This document shows positions 8,772 to 17,349 of a stretch of DNA of 64,000 nucleotides, one piece after another (within the stretch, counting starts at the first letter, position 1; every line of letters begins with the position of its first letter). The DNA comes from Butyrivibrio proteoclasticus P6B7 (GTDB lineage: Bacteria > Bacillota > Clostridia > Lachnospirales > Lachnospiraceae), in assembly GCF_000622085.1 (NCBI RefSeq), contig NZ_JHWL01000013.1, positions 38,569-102,568 of the forward strand, written 5' to 3'. Below the pieces are notes generated by a model. It did not search any database. It saw nothing but the letters and a program-made list of their open reading frames with translations, and was not told the DNA's origin. Both the position numbers and the translations under genes were made by a program.

Positions 8772-8821
8772 TTTTTTTATGATATAGGAATTTCGGAGAA
8801 ATTTCCTATATCATAAAAAAA
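8772..8821. terminator. Long AT-rich palindrome with A/T tails, bidirectional terminator-like
   Basis: Arms of about 22 bp with one mismatch run from a T7 tract at 8772 to an A7 tract at 8821. Transcripts from either strand would end their hairpin in U residues. It follows directly on the pilZ terminator at 8815-8847 and would act as a back-up. Confidence 0.7.
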
Positions 8822-8847
8822 GCAGCGGGCGTTAACCCACTGCTGCT
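8815..8847 (-). terminator. Rho-independent terminator of the PilZ gene
   Basis: On the minus strand AGCAGCAGTGGG and CCCGCTGCT pair around TTAACG and are followed by seven T residues. The 5' arm overlaps the last codons and stop of the PilZ gene. Confidence 0.85.
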
Positions 8848-9470
8848 GACTGCATTTGTTTCTTATGAGCATTTTTCTTTTCCATGATAAATCCAAGAAC
8901 TCTAGGATCCACGGTCTTCATCTCGCAGCCAAGAGCGGTCAATCCACCAATCTTGAACTCACGGACCAAAGTACCGTAGAGAGTCATCTTCCTGTCCGCT
9001 GCAGACTTTAAAAACTCAACCTTAACTCTATCGCCAGGCTTGTAGCCTTCAACTTTACCAATAATAACTGAAAAGCCGCGCATTGAAATGTCCTGAATAA
9101 TAACACTCAAAGGCTTCTTCTGGTTAACCACGCAAGTTCCCATGAGCTGAACGTTGTATCTCTCAGCCTTTCTCATGTTATCAGCAAGAACAATCTCTTT
9201 CCCACTAATTACATGGAAATCGGATCCAGCGAAATCAACACGACTGATGTTATCTACATGAAACATGTGCTTGATGCCTGTATACTCCTCTGTGTATTCG
9301 AAATTGGCACTATTGCATATGTCTATAAGCTCGCCATTGCAAGTGATGGGTGTTACTAAAACCCCATCTCCATAGCGTGTAAGCACGGTAGTTTCAACTG
9401 TATAGTTTTTACCCTTATGAACCATATTAACGGTTATTTGTGTTGCTTGTGCTATGTCGTAAATTTTCAT
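8832..9470 (-). CDS. PilZ-domain c-di-GMP-binding protein (YcgR-like)
   Basis: A 212-aa protein with a YcgR-type N-terminal beta domain (residues about 8-95) and a C-terminal PilZ domain (about 98-205). Both c-di-GMP signatures are intact: RxxxR (R100-R104, RKAER) and DxSxxG (D127-G132, DISMRG). It should change conformation on binding c-di-GMP and act on a motility or surface machine in the cytoplasm. The next gene upstream is pilT, separated by a terminator. A type IV pilus role is plausible by proximity, but YcgR proteins more often act on flagella, so the target is open. Confidence 0.9.
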   Translation of the reverse strand: MKIYDIAQATQITVNMVHKGKNYTVETTVLTRYGDGVLVTPITCNGELIDICNSANFEYTEEYTGIKHMFHVDNISRVDFAGSDFHVISGKEIVLADNMRKAERYNVQLMGTCVVNQKKPLSVIIQDISMRGFSVIIGKVEGYKPGDRVKVEFLKSAADRKMTLYGTLVREFKIGGLTALGCEMKTVDPRVLGFIMEKKNAHKKQMQSAAVG

Positions 9471-9674
9471 GGTATAAATATAAACTCTTTATAAATTTTA
9501 ATTGTGAACAAGTTGTGAACAATCACTGTTTTTTTGCTCATTTTGAAACTTGTTTTCAGTGATTTTTTGGAAACTCAATCTGTAATTTCAGTTTCTACGT
9601 AAACCTTTACATTCAGTATTCATAATATATGCAAGGGGTTTTTTCGACTTTCCCGTGGTTACTTAATTCCATAA
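9471..9674. promoter_or_regulatory. Upstream region of the PilZ gene with direct repeats
   Basis: The gap holds two copies of TTGTGAACAA (9502-9511 and 9513-9522), spaced 11 bp apart start to start, just upstream of an AT-rich leader. An 8-bp inverted repeat (AATCACTG 9521-9528 / CAGTGATT 9557-9564) follows. One-turn spacing suggests a regulator binding side by side. No convincing -35/-10 pair was assigned. Confidence 0.4.
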
Positions 9675-9708
9675 AAAGAGCTACAGCTTTTATTCACTGT
9701 AGCTCTTT
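9675..9708 (-). terminator. Terminator downstream of pilT
   Basis: Perfect 12-bp arms AAAGAGCTACAG / CTGTAGCTCTTT surround a 10-nt loop, and the minus strand continues into a T tract. It ends the pilT transcript about 85 nt after the pilT stop. Confidence 0.8.
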
Positions 9709-9792
9709 CGATTTGCATATTTATTCATTTTTCACGCAATTTATAGTCTTTATTTCGTTTGTCGCAATTCTTATATCTGTGGGCAAATCCAA

Positions 9793-10854
9793 TTATCTTA
9801 GCATCTTCATCTGCATTGTATCCGGATCCTGAGCAAATTGTATTGCCATTTCTCGTGATATCTTTTGATCCTTATAAAGCTGAAGAATAGCCTCATCCAT
9901 GGAAATCATACCCATCTTACGGTTGGTCTGCATGATGGTAATAAGCTGATGGGACTTACCTTCTCTAATCAGGTTCCTTACAGCGCTGTTAACGTGAAGC
10001 ACCTCAAAGGCAGCTATTCTGGACTCTCCATCCGCATTTGGGATAAGCTGCTGAGAAACAATAGCCTCCAATACGCTGGCCAGCTGAATTCTTATCTGTT
10101 GTTGCTGATGAGGTGGGAATACATCAATAAGTCTGTCCACTGTATTGCTGGCACCGATGGTATGAACTGTAGAAAGAACCAGGTGGCCAGTCTCAGCTGC
10201 TGTGATGGCGGTACTGATGGTCTCAAGATCACGCATCTCTCCCACAAGGATAACGTCCGGATCCTCACGAAGAGCAGCTCTTAAAGCATTGGCATAGGAG
10301 TTAGAGTCCGTGCCAATTTCTCTCTGGTTAACGATGGACATTCTATGCTGATAAGTAAATTCGATAGGATCTTCAAGAGTGATAACATGTGCTTCCCTGG
10401 TGTTGTTGATCATATCGATGATGGATGCAAGGGTTGTGGACTTACCACTTCCGGTTGGTCCTGTAACAAGCACAAGGCCCCTTTTCTTTTTATAGAGCTC
10501 AACTACAGTCTCTGGAATTCCAAGACTCTCTGCTGAAGGAATCTCTGTAGCAACAACTCTGAAGGCCATGGCTATAGAGCCTCTTTGTTTGAAGACGTTT
10601 AGTCTGTAACGGCCCACACCACGGATGGAAAAAGACATATCGTGCTGTCCGTTTTCTTCAAGCTTCTCCATCTGCTTCTCAGACATTATCTCATCTGCGA
10701 TTTCCTTGGTATCAGGAGGCAGCATCTTATCAAAGCTGTCCATGGCAATGAGCTTGCCGTTTAATCTCATTTTAGGAGGCAGTCCTACAGTAATATGTAC
10801 ATCTGAAGCGCCTTTATCTTTTGCTTCTCTTAAAATGTCTTCAATCTTTGACAT
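9793..10854 (-). CDS. pilT: Type IV pilus retraction ATPase PilT
   Basis: At 353 aa the protein is full length. It has an N-terminal PAS-like domain, Walker A GPTGSGKST (132-140), an Asp box and Walker B around DPDVILVGEMRD, the His box (TGHLVLSTVHT), and the C-terminal SAVRNLIREGK-type motif that separates PilT from PilB. It is a cytoplasmic hexameric motor that depolymerises pili. No other pilus gene lies in the window. The gene has its own terminator and stands 119 bp downstream of yfbR. Confidence 0.95.
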   Translation of the reverse strand: MSKIEDILREAKDKGASDVHITVGLPPKMRLNGKLIAMDSFDKMLPPDTKEIADEIMSEKQMEKLEENGQHDMSFSIRGVGRYRLNVFKQRGSIAMAFRVVATEIPSAESLGIPETVVELYKKKRGLVLVTGPTGSGKSTTLASIIDMINNTREAHVITLEDPIEFTYQHRMSIVNQREIGTDSNSYANALRAALREDPDVILVGEMRDLETISTAITAAETGHLVLSTVHTIGASNTVDRLIDVFPPHQQQQIRIQLASVLEAIVSQQLIPNADGESRIAAFEVLHVNSAVRNLIREGKSHQLITIMQTNRKMGMISMDEAILQLYKDQKISREMAIQFAQDPDTMQMKMLR

Positions 10855-10973
10855 AGCTCTCCTTTAATATCTGGTGAAAAAAAAATAGTTCTTTAATAGA
10901 TATACCTATGTACATGATAATACATCCGTGCACGGTATATCAATTAAGAATGTATAAATTTACGAACACAAGC

Positions 10974-11567
10974 TTAAGTCAACTCATCAAGTGTATCACC
11001 GTATGGATCCAAAAATTCGTTTACAAAATCCAGAACTTCTGGCATTTCCTGATAAAGAGATCTGATGGATTTCTCAGTGCTTTCCTTGGCAGTTCTAAAC
11101 TCGCTGTTGCCGGCATTTATCTCATCCATGCACTTGATTAGAGCAGAAAGCTTGTCTGCTGCCTTCACAAGACGGCGCATGTACTTTTCATTCTCATCAT
11201 CGGTGCCTTTGAAAATATCCTCATAGACTGGGCGCAGATCATCGGGAAGCTTCTCAAGGAGCTTATCATCAGCAACTGCCTCAACTTCCTTGTAGGCATG
11301 CTTAAGCTCTGCGTTGAAGTACTTAACAGGTGTTGGCATGTCGCCTGTGATGATCTCAGATGCATCATGATATAGACCTATCATGGCAGCTCTGTTGGCA
11401 TCAAGGGTCTTGCCATATCTAACATTTCCTATAGTGCAGAGGGCATGGGCGATCATGGCCACTTCCATGGAGTGCTCGCAAAGGTTCTCAGGGCGCGTGT
11501 TACGCATAAGAGCCCATCTCTCAATATATTTCATTCTTGAAATCAAAGCGAAAAAGTTGTAGTTCAT
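10974..11567 (-). CDS. yfbR: 5'-deoxynucleotidase YfbR (HD domain)
   Basis: The 197-aa protein follows E. coli YfbR along its length: SRMKYIERWALMRNTRPENL, then CEHSMEVAMIAHAL, YHDASEIITGDMPTPVKYF. The His residues and the His-Asp pair of the HD metal site are present (EHS..., YHDASE). The enzyme removes phosphate from deoxyribonucleoside 5'-monophosphates in pyrimidine salvage. It is followed by pilT and preceded by a TauE-type exporter with no functional link evident. Confidence 0.92.
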   Translation of the reverse strand: MNYNFFALISRMKYIERWALMRNTRPENLCEHSMEVAMIAHALCTIGNVRYGKTLDANRAAMIGLYHDASEIITGDMPTPVKYFNAELKHAYKEVEAVADDKLLEKLPDDLRPVYEDIFKGTDDENEKYMRRLVKAADKLSALIKCMDEINAGNSEFRTAKESTEKSIRSLYQEMPEVLDFVNEFLDPYGDTLDELT

Positions 11568-11640
11568 AGAATCCCCCTAATCAATGTAGCTGTACTTCTA
11601 TGTTAAACTTTGGCTTGCTCTAACGCAAGAGCCAGATTTT

Positions 11641-12372
11641 TCAAGCCACGTTTGTTATTATCAGTGCAATTCCAGAAATAATCAGCATCACAATCACTAT
11701 CTTTTTTACCAGCTTGTCGTCAATAACCTTAGCACTGAACATTCCAGTCAAAAGACCTATGAGCATGAAAGGCGCTAGAGATAACGACATTTTCAGAGAT
11801 TCCAACGTGATGATTCCATAGATGCTATAGAGAACTATTCTGAAGGTGTTCTCAATGACAAACACTGCACAGATGTTAGCCTTAAAAGACTTAGAATCCT
11901 CAGTCACTCTTCCGATGTAGGCTCCAAGAAGAGCTCCCACGCCGTACAGTCCGCAGAAAAGTCCAGCCAGAACGCCGATTATTGTCAGCAATACCCTGGA
12001 ATTCTTAGCTCTTTTGCTGGACAAGTCTCTAAGAAGCATCTCTATGCCAAGAAGGATCACGAAGACACCAAAGACGATCTTGATAACCGAAACGTCAGCA
12101 TTCTTAAGGAAAAGAACTCCCACAACACTGCCAGATAGCACCATCAGGGAGATTGTAAGTACCATCTTGATGTCGATGTGCTTGCGCTCTTTGAAACTGA
12201 TGATCAGGTTCGTAGGATACCCCAGAACCAGCTCCACCGGCGAAATGCTTACATTAGCATTCCCAAAGCTCAATATAGACTGAAAAACAAGTGTATTTGC
12301 AAAGCCGCACAGCCCCTTAATATAGAAGGCCAGCACCGTAGCTATTATCCAGTAAATCATAAATCCGTCCAA
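11641..12372 (-). CDS. TauE/SafE-family sulfite or organic-anion exporter
   Basis: A 243-aa, highly hydrophobic protein with about seven to eight predicted membrane helices in two repeated halves. The pattern around GLCGFANTLVFQ near the N terminus and LFCGLYGVGALLGAYIG in the second half is typical of TauE/SafE. The family moves sulfite, sulfoacetate and other small anions. The substrate here cannot be read from sequence. An alternative start at Met5 is possible. Confidence 0.85.
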   Translation of the reverse strand: MDGFMIYWIIATVLAFYIKGLCGFANTLVFQSILSFGNANVSISPVELVLGYPTNLIISFKERKHIDIKMVLTISLMVLSGSVVGVLFLKNADVSVIKIVFGVFVILLGIEMLLRDLSSKRAKNSRVLLTIIGVLAGLFCGLYGVGALLGAYIGRVTEDSKSFKANICAVFVIENTFRIVLYSIYGIITLESLKMSLSLAPFMLIGLLTGMFSAKVIDDKLVKKIVIVMLIISGIALIITNVA

Positions 12373-12418
12373 TCTAGTAAATAAAAATCTTCATTAGTCA
12401 AAAAAAATCTACTCTCGA

Positions 12419-13690
12419 CTAATCTAGCAAAAAATCTGCCATAACGGTGTTACTAACGTCCAATCCCTTGGTGGTAAGTCTAAGGTATCTATGTCCAGAG
12501 ATATCTGCAAACTCAAGAAGTCCCTGAGTGGTATATTTCTCAATCACTTCGCCGTATACCTCTCTGATATCCCTGTTAAAAAGAGCTTTGAACTCCTCCG
12601 TATCAATGCCTCTGACCAGGCGAAGTCCCAGGAACATGAATTCTTCCATCACTTCAGAATCTGAAAGTTTCTGGTAATCTTCACGAATTGAATCAACAGA
12701 TATATTCTCCATTTCACCACTAGACAATTTTGTAACATCAGCATTTTGATAATTGCTAGCACCCATGAAGAAATCCACATATTCCCTCATATCTGAGGTA
12801 TTTTTCCACCGAACATTCTCCACCATTGAGGATGAACCAAGTCCCAGGCCCAGGTAATTGCCTCTGGTCCAGTAAACCTTGTTGTGGTAGCACTCGTACT
12901 TCTCAAAGTCTGGCAAGTATTCATCTGCAATTCCAGAATCTAGTGAATCTGAATCCCCGTAATCTAGCGCATAATTCGAAATCTCATAGCGGTGATATCC
13001 ATGCTCCGCCAGATAATCCCTGGTCCTGTGATACATCTCCCTGTCTTCATCCTCTGAAGGAAGATCCAGGTCCATGTCATAGAATGGGGTCCCCTCTTCG
13101 ATTATGAGGCTGTAGGCCGAGATATGCTCAGGATGTAGCTCCACAACCTTCTTTACCGTGTCCATGTAAGTCTCAATACTCTGCCCAGGAAGCGCGCTCA
13201 TGATATCAATGTTGATATTCTCAAAGCCCGCCTTCCTTGCATTCTGGTAAGTTTCATAAAATGTCCTGGCATCATGGATCCTGCCAATAGCCTTAAGTGC
13301 AGCATCATCAAGAGACTGAGTTCCGATACTCAGCCTGTTAACTCCAGCTTGTCTGTATGTAACTAGCTTTTCAAGGGAAGCAGTTCCCGGATTAAGCTCC
13401 ATGCTGATCTCAGCATCGCTGCTTATGTTAAAAGAACTATGAAGCTCCGCCATCAGTTCTGCGATGTAGCGTGCTTCCGGAAAAGAAGGTGTTCCCCCTC
13501 CAATAAATACAGACTTAACTTCGTAGTCTTTATAATCCTCTGCGGTCATCTGGATTTCTTTTGAAAGCGCATTAAAGTAACAATCTATCTGCTGCTCTCC
13601 CGCAGGAAAAGACAAGAAGTCACAGTACAAGCATTTCTGCTTGCAGAAAGGAATATGAACATATAGTGATAAAGCTTTATCTTTACTCAT
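12419..13690 (-). CDS. hemW: Radical SAM heme chaperone HemW
   Basis: A 423-aa protein with the radical SAM cluster motif CKQKCLYCDF (CxxxCxxC) near residue 19 and the SAM-binding GGGTPS. The C-terminal HemW domain includes EEFMFLGLRLVRGID. The single CxxxCxxC without the extra N-terminal HemN segment indicates HemW, which inserts heme into respiratory proteins, rather than the oxygen-independent coproporphyrinogen oxidase. It lies directly downstream of lepA, a very common Firmicute arrangement, separated by a terminator. The product is cytoplasmic or membrane-associated. Confidence 0.92.
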   Translation of the reverse strand: MSKDKALSLYVHIPFCKQKCLYCDFLSFPAGEQQIDCYFNALSKEIQMTAEDYKDYEVKSVFIGGGTPSFPEARYIAELMAELHSSFNISSDAEISMELNPGTASLEKLVTYRQAGVNRLSIGTQSLDDAALKAIGRIHDARTFYETYQNARKAGFENINIDIMSALPGQSIETYMDTVKKVVELHPEHISAYSLIIEEGTPFYDMDLDLPSEDEDREMYHRTRDYLAEHGYHRYEISNYALDYGDSDSLDSGIADEYLPDFEKYECYHNKVYWTRGNYLGLGLGSSSMVENVRWKNTSDMREYVDFFMGASNYQNADVTKLSSGEMENISVDSIREDYQKLSDSEVMEEFMFLGLRLVRGIDTEEFKALFNRDIREVYGEVIEKYTTQGLLEFADISGHRYLRLTTKGLDVSNTVMADFLLD

Positions 13691-13714
13691 ATTTGCTCAC
13701 CATTAATAAAAAAA

Positions 13715-13740
13715 CCGGTTCCGGTATCGTCCGGAACCGG
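13715..13740 (-). terminator. Terminator of lepA
   Basis: Perfect GC-rich 10-bp arms CCGGTTCCGG / CCGGAACCGG with a 6-nt loop are followed on the minus strand by seven T residues. Confidence 0.9.
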
Positions 13741-13776
13741 CAACTGTCCGAATAGCAAACAACTATCCGGTATCAC

Positions 13777-15585
13777 TTACTCTTCATCAAGCTTCAGGAC
13801 GCTGAGGAAGGCTGCCTGTGGTACTTCTACGCTACCAATCTGGCGCATTTTCTTTTTACCTTCCTTCTGTTTCTCAAGAAGCTTCTTCTTACGGGTAATA
13901 TCACCACCATAGCACTTAGCAAGCACGTCCTTACGATAAGCGCGGACTGTCTCTCTGGCAATTACCTTGCCGCCAACTGCTGCCTGGATAGGAATCTCAA
14001 ACATGTGCCTTGGAATCTCATCCTTAAGCTTCTCGCACATCTTACGACCTCTCTCGTAGGCACCGTCCTTGTGCACGATAAATGAAAGAGCATCAACCTC
14101 TTCCTTGTTGATAAGGATATCAAGTTTAACAAGCTCTGACTTCTCATAGCCCTTAAGCTCATAGTCAAAGGAAGCATATCCACGAGATCTTGATTTAAGC
14201 GCATCAAAGAAGTCATAGATGATCTCATTAAGAGGAAGCTCGTACTTAAGGATCGCACGAGTCTGCTCTATATAGTCTGTACTGATATATCTGCCACGTC
14301 TCTCCTGGCAAAGCTGCATAATAGCACCAACATACTCAGTAGTTACCATAATCTCGCCGTTAACCATAGGCTCTTCCATGTAGTCGATCTCAGATGGATC
14401 TGGAAGGTTGGTTGGGTTAGTAAGATCAAATACTGTACCGTCAGTCTTGTGAACCTTATAAACAACGCCAGGTGCTGTTGTTACAAGGTTAAGGTCGTAC
14501 TCACGCTCAAGTCTTTCCTGAATTACCTCCAGGTGCAAAAGACCTAAAAATCCAGCTCTAAAACCAAATCCAAGAGCCTGTGATGTCTCTGGTTCATAGA
14601 AAAGAGATGCATCGTTAAGCTGAAGCTTCTCAAGAGCGTCTCTAAGGTCTGAATAGTGAGCAGAATCTGCAGGGTAAAGGCCGCAGTAAACCATTGGCAT
14701 TACCTTCTTATATCCAGGAAGTGGCTCTGATACAGGATTAGCAGAATCTGTAACTGTATCACCAACTCGTGTGTCCTGAATATTTTTAATTGAAGCGGTA
14801 AAATAGCCAACGTCTCCAGCTGAAAGCTCATCACTTGCGATGAATCTGCCAGGACCAAAGTATCCAACCTCAACAACCTCTGACTCAGCGCCAGTAGCCA
14901 TGAACTTAACCTTCATGCCCTTTCTGATAACACCATCTCTTACACGTACGAATACAATAACGCCTCTGTAAGAGTCATAAACACTGTCAAAAATAAGAGC
15001 TGTTAAAGGCTTATTGGCATCTCCGTTAGGAGCTGGAATCTTAGCTACAACTGCCTCAAGGACATCCTCAATACCAATGCCGTTCTTAGCAGAAATAAGA
15101 GGTGCATCCTGAGCCTCTATGCCGATAACATCCTCAATCTCATCCTTAACCTCCTGTGGCTGAGCACTTGGAAGGTCGATCTTATTGATAACAGGGAATA
15201 CATCAAGGTCGTGATCCAGTGCAAGATAAACGTTTGCAAGGGTCTGAGCCTCAACACCCTGAGTTGCATCAACTACAAGAATTGCGCCATCACATGCCGC
15301 AAGAGATCTTGATACCTCATATCCAAAGTCAACATGACCTGGAGTATCGATCATGTTAAGAGTATACTCATTGCCATCCTTAGCCTTGTAAATAAGTCTT
15401 ACAGCCTGGGACTTGATGGTAATTCCTCTCTCACGCTCAATATCCATGTTGTCGAGAACCTGGTTCTGCATCTCTCTGCTTGTAAGAACGCCGGTCTTCT
15501 CGATCATTCTATCTGCCAAAGTAGACTTACCATGATCAATATGTGCTACTATACTAAAATTTCTGATTTTACTCTGATCTGCCAC
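13777..15585 (-). CDS. lepA: Elongation factor 4 (LepA)
   Basis: At 602 aa this matches LepA. The GTPase domain has [13 protein letters not shown] (G1), DTPGHVDF (G3) and NKIDLP (G4). EF-G-like domains follow and then the LepA-specific C-terminal domain ending with [14 protein letters not shown]. LepA acts on the ribosome, affecting translocation and initiation or assembly. It stands between rpsT and hemW, as in many Firmicutes. Confidence 0.97.
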   Translation of the reverse strand: MADQSKIRNFSIVAHIDHGKSTLADRMIEKTGVLTSREMQNQVLDNMDIERERGITIKSQAVRLIYKAKDGNEYTLNMIDTPGHVDFGYEVSRSLAACDGAILVVDATQGVEAQTLANVYLALDHDLDVFPVINKIDLPSAQPQEVKDEIEDVIGIEAQDAPLISAKNGIGIEDVLEAVVAKIPAPNGDANKPLTALIFDSVYDSYRGVIVFVRVRDGVIRKGMKVKFMATGAESEVVEVGYFGPGRFIASDELSAGDVGYFTASIKNIQDTRVGDTVTDSANPVSEPLPGYKKVMPMVYCGLYPADSAHYSDLRDALEKLQLNDASLFYEPETSQALGFGFRAGFLGLLHLEVIQERLEREYDLNLVTTAPGVVYKVHKTDGTVFDLTNPTNLPDPSEIDYMEEPMVNGEIMVTTEYVGAIMQLCQERRGRYISTDYIEQTRAILKYELPLNEIIYDFFDALKSRSRGYASFDYELKGYEKSELVKLDILINKEEVDALSFIVHKDGAYERGRKMCEKLKDEIPRHMFEIPIQAAVGGKVIARETVRAYRKDVLAKCYGGDITRKKKLLEKQKEGKKKMRQIGSVEVPQAAFLSVLKLDEE

Positions 15586-15635
15586 TATAAATCCTCATTT
15601 CATTATCAAATTCCAAATTCGCAATAACCCACAAT

Positions 15636-15664
15636 ATGATACCATGATGGCGCTCATATGTCAT
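15636..15664 (-). promoter_or_regulatory. Probable lepA promoter
   Basis: On the minus strand ATGACA (15664-15659) and TATCAT (15641-15636) are separated by 17 nt, close to the sigma-A consensus. The position is just upstream of lepA and downstream of the rpsT terminator. Confidence 0.6.
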
Positions 15665-15691
15665 TATCATAACCCCACTGACTCCAAACAA

Positions 15692-15723
15692 AAACCTCAT
15701 GTCGGTGAGAAGACATGAGGTTT
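15692..15723 (-). terminator. Terminator of rpsT
   Basis: Perfect 12-bp arms AAACCTCATGTC / GACATGAGGTTT with an 8-nt loop, followed on the minus strand by TTTTTGTTT. Confidence 0.88.
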
Positions 15724-15757
15724 AAAGTCGATTTATTGTATTGTTCTATAAAAAAGA

Positions 15758-16021
15758 TTAAGCCATCTTGTTTACAGCCTGAGCAAGACGAGAAACCTTT
15801 CTTGAAGCTGTATTCTTCTTGAATACACCCTTTGACTCAGCCTTGTCGATTGCTGATGTAGCAGCAAGAAGTGCCTTAGCAGCCTCTTCCTTGTTACCAG
15901 CCTCGATTGCAGCTCTTACCTTCTTGATCTCTGTCTTAACAGCTGACTTGATGATTGTGTTTCTCTCAGCCTTCTTCTTATTAACTAAAACTCTCTTCTT
16001 GGCAGATTTAATGTTAGCCAT
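15758..16021 (-). CDS. rpsT: 30S ribosomal protein S20
   Basis: An 87-aa basic, Ala/Lys-rich protein beginning MANIKSAKKRVLVNKK with the S20 three-helix composition through KKNTASRKVSRLAQAVNK. It binds 16S rRNA in the small subunit. The start is preceded by a near-perfect CCGGAGGTAATT ribosome-binding site. The gene is monocistronic, with its own promoter and terminator. Confidence 0.97.
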   Translation of the reverse strand: MANIKSAKKRVLVNKKKAERNTIIKSAVKTEIKKVRAAIEAGNKEEAAKALLAATSAIDKAESKGVFKKNTASRKVSRLAQAVNKMA

Positions 16022-16113
16022 AATTACCTCCGGATATTTAAAAAATATTATATTTATACGTTCGTGTGTGCATTAAGCCTGGACACGGACAGTTAATGCC
16101 ACATACGTAGTAT

Positions 16114-16142
16114 ATATTAGATTAATATCAACAAACTGTCAA
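16114..16142 (-). promoter_or_regulatory. Strong sigma-A promoter of rpsT
   Basis: Minus strand TTGACA (16142-16137), a 17-nt spacer, and TAATAT (16119-16114). The start point would be near 16107, giving a leader of about 85 nt with room for autoregulatory structure. Confidence 0.85.
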
Positions 16143-16154
16143 TAGATAATGTAA

Positions 16155-17282
16155 CTATTCACCGTCTTTTGTATTCTTCTTATGTCTGTTTTCTGCTTCC
16201 TTCTTGTCTTCTTCCAAGGTCTTCTGCTTGATCTCTTCCATACTAAGAGCGAACTCATCGGAATGCATATGTGGATTTCCTAAGATAGTTCTTTTCCTAT
16301 AAAAATCAAAGAAGTTCTTAACTGGCTTAGGTGTAAATTTTGACATCAAGACCCTGTACTTGGTGTAAAGCTCGCCAACCTCTTCCATCATTCCTGAAAC
16401 ATGGCCTGATGGATTAAGGGAAATCTTGCTCTTAACCTTATCAAAGGATTTCTCAAGGGTATCACTCATGTATCCAAGTGTATTACCGATTCCGCCGCCA
16501 ATGGCTCCAATTCCGCCACCGATAACGCCAATAGTACTACCGATCCCACTACCAATTGTTCCAATACCACCGCCGATGGCTCCACTGATATTGCTGATGG
16601 TGTTACCGATTCCGCCGCCGATATTCTCAACAGTATCGTTGATGGCATCTACTCTGTTCTCAATGGAATCAAGCATATCCTCGCTCTTAAAAGCAATGAT
16701 AACATCCAGTCTTTTCTGCATTCTGCGGATTTCTTCCTTGGCTTTTTCCATGTAGATAAGAACATCTCTAAGGTCAAGGGCTGTCTTAAAGGCCACAACG
16801 AAGTCCGCTGTAACAAACACTGTGATCACAATAGTTACTACAGATAAGATGTTGTAAGGAATCGATGTAAGGATCTTCTCAATAGGAATCTGAAGAAAAT
16901 GGGTAAACACAACAGTGCATACGCCCCAAACAATGGTGGATTCCAGGCACACCTGACCTTTGTAGTTGAACTTCTTGTGAGAATAATCCCAGTATCTAAC
17001 CTTAAACAGGCTCTCCATGATCACGCCAGTTGCGTATTCAAGGGCTGTAGCGCCGATACATCCTGCAATGAACACAAGAAAAATATTCTCATAAAAAGGC
17101 TTGGACACCACAAGCATAGTAATGCCGCCGCATCCGTAGAGAGGAATAAACGGGCCTCTCATAAAACCTCTGTTGGAAAGATGCTTCTCCATTATGGACA
17201 CATAGGTCGATTCAAAGCACCAGCCAAAAAAGCTATAGAAGAAAAAGAGAAACATCCACTGCAGAGGAAGATAATTAAACAT
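16155..17282 (-). CDS. CmpB-like putative ABC-transporter membrane protein with glycine-repeat domain
   Basis: The N-terminal ~165 residues match the CmpB/DUF type-IV 'putative ABC transporter permease' family (PF06541): FFFYSFFGWCFESTYVS, RGFMRGPFIPLYGCG and several membrane helices. A cytoplasmic helix (about 170-205) follows, then an unusual run of GGGIG/AIGGG/GSTIG-type repeats (about 215-290), then a basic Lys/Glu-rich C terminus. The family is membrane-bound and of uncharacterised function. The glycine-zipper repeats could insert in or associate with membrane. It stands alone between rpsT and the CobW genes. Confidence 0.8.
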   Translation of the reverse strand: MFNYLPLQWMFLFFFYSFFGWCFESTYVSIMEKHLSNRGFMRGPFIPLYGCGGITMLVVSKPFYENIFLVFIAGCIGATALEYATGVIMESLFKVRYWDYSHKKFNYKGQVCLESTIVWGVCTVVFTHFLQIPIEKILTSIPYNILSVVTIVITVFVTADFVVAFKTALDLRDVLIYMEKAKEEIRRMQKRLDVIIAFKSEDMLDSIENRVDAINDTVENIGGGIGNTISNISGAIGGGIGTIGSGIGSTIGVIGGGIGAIGGGIGNTLGYMSDTLEKSFDKVKSKISLNPSGHVSGMMEEVGELYTKYRVLMSKFTPKPVKNFFDFYRKRTILGNPHMHSDEFALSMEEIKQKTLEEDKKEAENRHKKNTKDGE

Positions 17283-17349
17283 AACAAGTCCCCCAGCTAG
17301 TCACAAATCTCATTATCACAACACAATCCCACAAATAGAACAGCTCTTT

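Noticed and set aside
12373..12418. Terminator after hemW
   Set aside because: TTAGTC/GACTAA can pair but the T run lies in the loop, not after the stem.
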